The notes beneath the pieces are model-generated. The model was not told the origin of the DNA. It saw only the letters and a program-made list of their open reading frames with translations, and did not search any database. From assembly GCA_021904315.1 (NCBI GenBank), contig CM038923.1, positions 7,570,038-7,634,037 of the forward strand: 64,000 nt of DNA, given 5' to 3'. Below are positions 62,510 to 64,000 of this stretch, one piece after another; positions within the stretch are counted from its first letter, which is position 1, and the number at the start of each line of letters is the position of its first letter. This DNA comes from Sphagnum magellanicum. Taxonomy: Eukaryota > Streptophyta > Sphagnopsida > Sphagnales > Sphagnaceae. The translations under genes and the position numbers were made by a program.

Positions 62510-64000
62510 ATGGAGTTCATCAGCCCTGAAGGTCTTCGCCTTGACGGTCGTCGTCCCCACGAAGTACTGCTCTCTGCGTGTGTGTGTGTGTGTGTGTGTG
62601 TGTATTTGTATTGGTTGTTTGTTGTATCTAACTCCCACAGAAGCATTTTGAAGTTGTGTGAGGTGACACCACAGTTTACAGAAGCCGAGAGAGATCCGAA
62701 CCCGAGTTAGTGTTTTGTATCTGAGCACTCTTGATCTGTCAAGATGTGAGTTCAAGACGGTTGTTTCTGAATCTGTTAGGTTACCTCGGATCATGTGTGA
62801 TTCAAGACATTTGGATCATTCATGGCATGTGCAACTTTACGTTCTGCTGTAATGATCATGACGATGCGGTGCAGATGCGACAGCTACATGCGGAGGTGGG
62901 CGTGGTTGCCAAAGCAGACGGGTTGGTTATTCTCTAGCAATCGCTTTGAGCCATTTTTCTTCATTAAATTTTCAGAAGAAATGTTTTTTCATTCTGTTCT
63001 TTTGGGGTTTGGCAACGTTGTTATTGTCCTTCTTCTCCTTGGGTCATGGCCAATTTGGTAGTGAGTGCTCTGGCAGTGTTTTTGTACTGCTAGGGTTTGG
63101 CAAATTTGGTAGTTAGTGCTCTGGCAATGTTCTTGCACTGCTAGGGTTTGGCCAATTTGGTAGCAAGTGCCTCTGCCAGTGTTCTTGCACCGCTAGGGTT
63201 TGATAAATTTGGTAGTGAGTGCTCTGGCAATGTTCTTGCACTGCTAGGGTTTGGTCAATTTGGTAGTGGGTGCCTCTGCCAGTGTTCTTGCACTGCTAGG
63301 GTTTGTATCCTTCAAAGGAGATTGTAGTCTGACCAGCTGGATTTTGGCTGTGCTAAATCTTGATTGGTTGCTGTCAGGTCTGCTTTATTTGAAATGGGCA
63401 ATACCAAAGTGATTGCAGCAGTGTATGGTCCCCATGAGGTGAGAGTCAAGCTGCTGATCAAAATATTTGCAAATTCTTTTTGTTCAATTGGTGCATTTTC
63501 TTAAATTATGGCCTAAAGTTACAGTTATTTCACGATGGCAAATCATCCATTGCAGATGTGGTGGAGGTTGCATGCATGTTTTCTTGGGTTTCTCTTGAAC
63601 TCCTTTTACCAACCCTCTGTATGTACACACAATTGTGTTGGTTGCATGTAGAGATACTGAAGACTTTCGAATGTGGGAAAATTGGCAGGTGCAAAATCAT
63701 AGTCAGCAGTTACATGACCAGGCTCTGGTAATATTCTTGACCTCTTTATTATTTTACTTATATTTTCCAGTTCTCCTTCATTATTGTGTCTTTGTGAATG
63801 AATCATAGTTCTTTTGTGTTGCCATTGTTTGGGATTTTAGGGTTTAGGATTTATGTTCTTGATGTTCCTTCCATTTGTAACTTGGCCGCTTCTAGTTCAG
63901 GTACGGTGTGAGTATAGCATGGCTGCTTTCAGCACAGGCGAAAGAAGGAGACGAGGAAAAAGTGACAGGTACAGTGTTGTCTTGTTGTCTCCTACTTCTT
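62510..64000 (+). CDS. Exosome core subunit RRP41 (RNase PH family), 5' part
   Basis: Exons: 62510-62563, 62875-62921, 63378-63438, 63689-63727 and 63901-63968; the gene continues past the right edge. The product starts MEFISPEGLRLDGRRPHE, then MRQLHAEVGVVAKADGSALFEMGNTK, VIAAVYGPHE, VQNHSQQLHDQAL and VRCEYSMAAFSTGERRRR. This matches the N-terminal RNase PH fold of RRP41/EXOSC4, including the LRLDGRR and GNTK.IAAVYGP signatures. RRP41 is part of the hexameric ring of the RNA exosome, which trims rRNA precursors and degrades RNA in nucleus and cytosol; plant RRP41 has been reported to keep phosphorolytic activity, but the active-site region is beyond the window. All junctions have GT/AG sites. 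Confidence 0.92.
62577..62604. repeat. (GT)n microsatellite in RRP41 intron 1
   Basis: About thirteen GT units lie 14 bases after the exon 1 splice donor. Their closeness to the donor means length changes could influence splicing, though this is inference. Confidence 0.9.
63046..63306 (+). repeat. 51-bp minisatellite with telo-box in RRP41 intron 2
   Basis: Five copies of a unit running AATTTGGTAGTGAGTGCTCT, then GGCA(A/G)TGTTCTTGCACTGC and TAGGGTTTG, with cores at 63,091, 63,142, 63,194, 63,245 and 63,297 (spacing 51-52). Alternate copies share CTCTGGCAATG or CCTCTGCCAGTG, suggesting a 102-bp higher-order unit. Every unit contains TAGGGTTT, the complement of the telo-box AAACCCTA. Confidence 0.9.

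Overview
The window is nuclear DNA of a land plant. Four genes with recognisable products lie in AT-rich, repeat-laden sequence. Evidence for a plant is the TTTAGGG-type telomeric motif at several sites, a decayed pentatricopeptide-repeat (PPR) gene of plant PLS type, a plant-style casein kinase I, and the TE mix (Helitron, CACTA, LINE). The style of the PPR remnant and the combination of an NFX1-type helicase with CbxX-type AAA+ domains make me lean toward a seed-free plant such as a fern, but this is an inference and not a species call.

Layout. 1-5.4 kb: dispersed and tandem repeats, no gene. 5.4-13.4 kb (minus): one very large, apparently intronless gene of about 2,677 codons. It encodes a RanBP2-type zinc finger, a ZNFX1-like SF1 RNA helicase, NF-X1 cysteine-rich fingers and three CbxX/CfqX AAA+ ATPase modules, and is broken by one in-frame TGA. 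13.4-19.1 kb: its upstream region with a 67-bp triplication, a roughly 60-bp minisatellite and an inverted copy of the repeat seen at position 1. 19.7-25.3 kb (minus): a decayed Helitron RepHel gene interrupted by a 1,492-bp CACTA-type element with a TTG target duplication. 26.8-29.5 kb: tandem repeats and AT-rich DNA. 29.6-34.0 kb (minus): a nearly full-length but dead LINE, with a shorter, internally deleted copy head-to-head on the plus strand (34.1-34.75 kb). 36.5-39.6 kb (minus): an eight-exon PDCD2/PDCD2-like (TSR4 family) gene. 43.4-49.0 kb (plus): a fourteen-exon casein kinase I gene. 52-61 kb: AT-rich intergenic DNA with a PPR pseudogene and small inverted-repeat elements. 61.3-61.9 kb: GC-richer direct repeats. 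62.5 kb to the right edge (plus): the 5' part of RRP41, an exosome core subunit, preceded by a cluster of telomere-like telo-boxes.

The genes do not form a pathway, although PDCD2/TSR4 (40S ribosomal protein chaperone) and RRP41 (rRNA processing) both serve ribosome biogenesis. Exon structures were read by eye from GT/AG sites, reading-frame phase and family conservation. The phases close exactly for PDCD2-like (412 aa) and CK1 (422 aa). The most notable observations are the helicase/AAA+ fusion with its single nonsense codon, the LINE whose examined stop codons can all be explained by C-to-T change, the CACTA-in-Helitron nesting, and the telo-box arrangement of RRP41.
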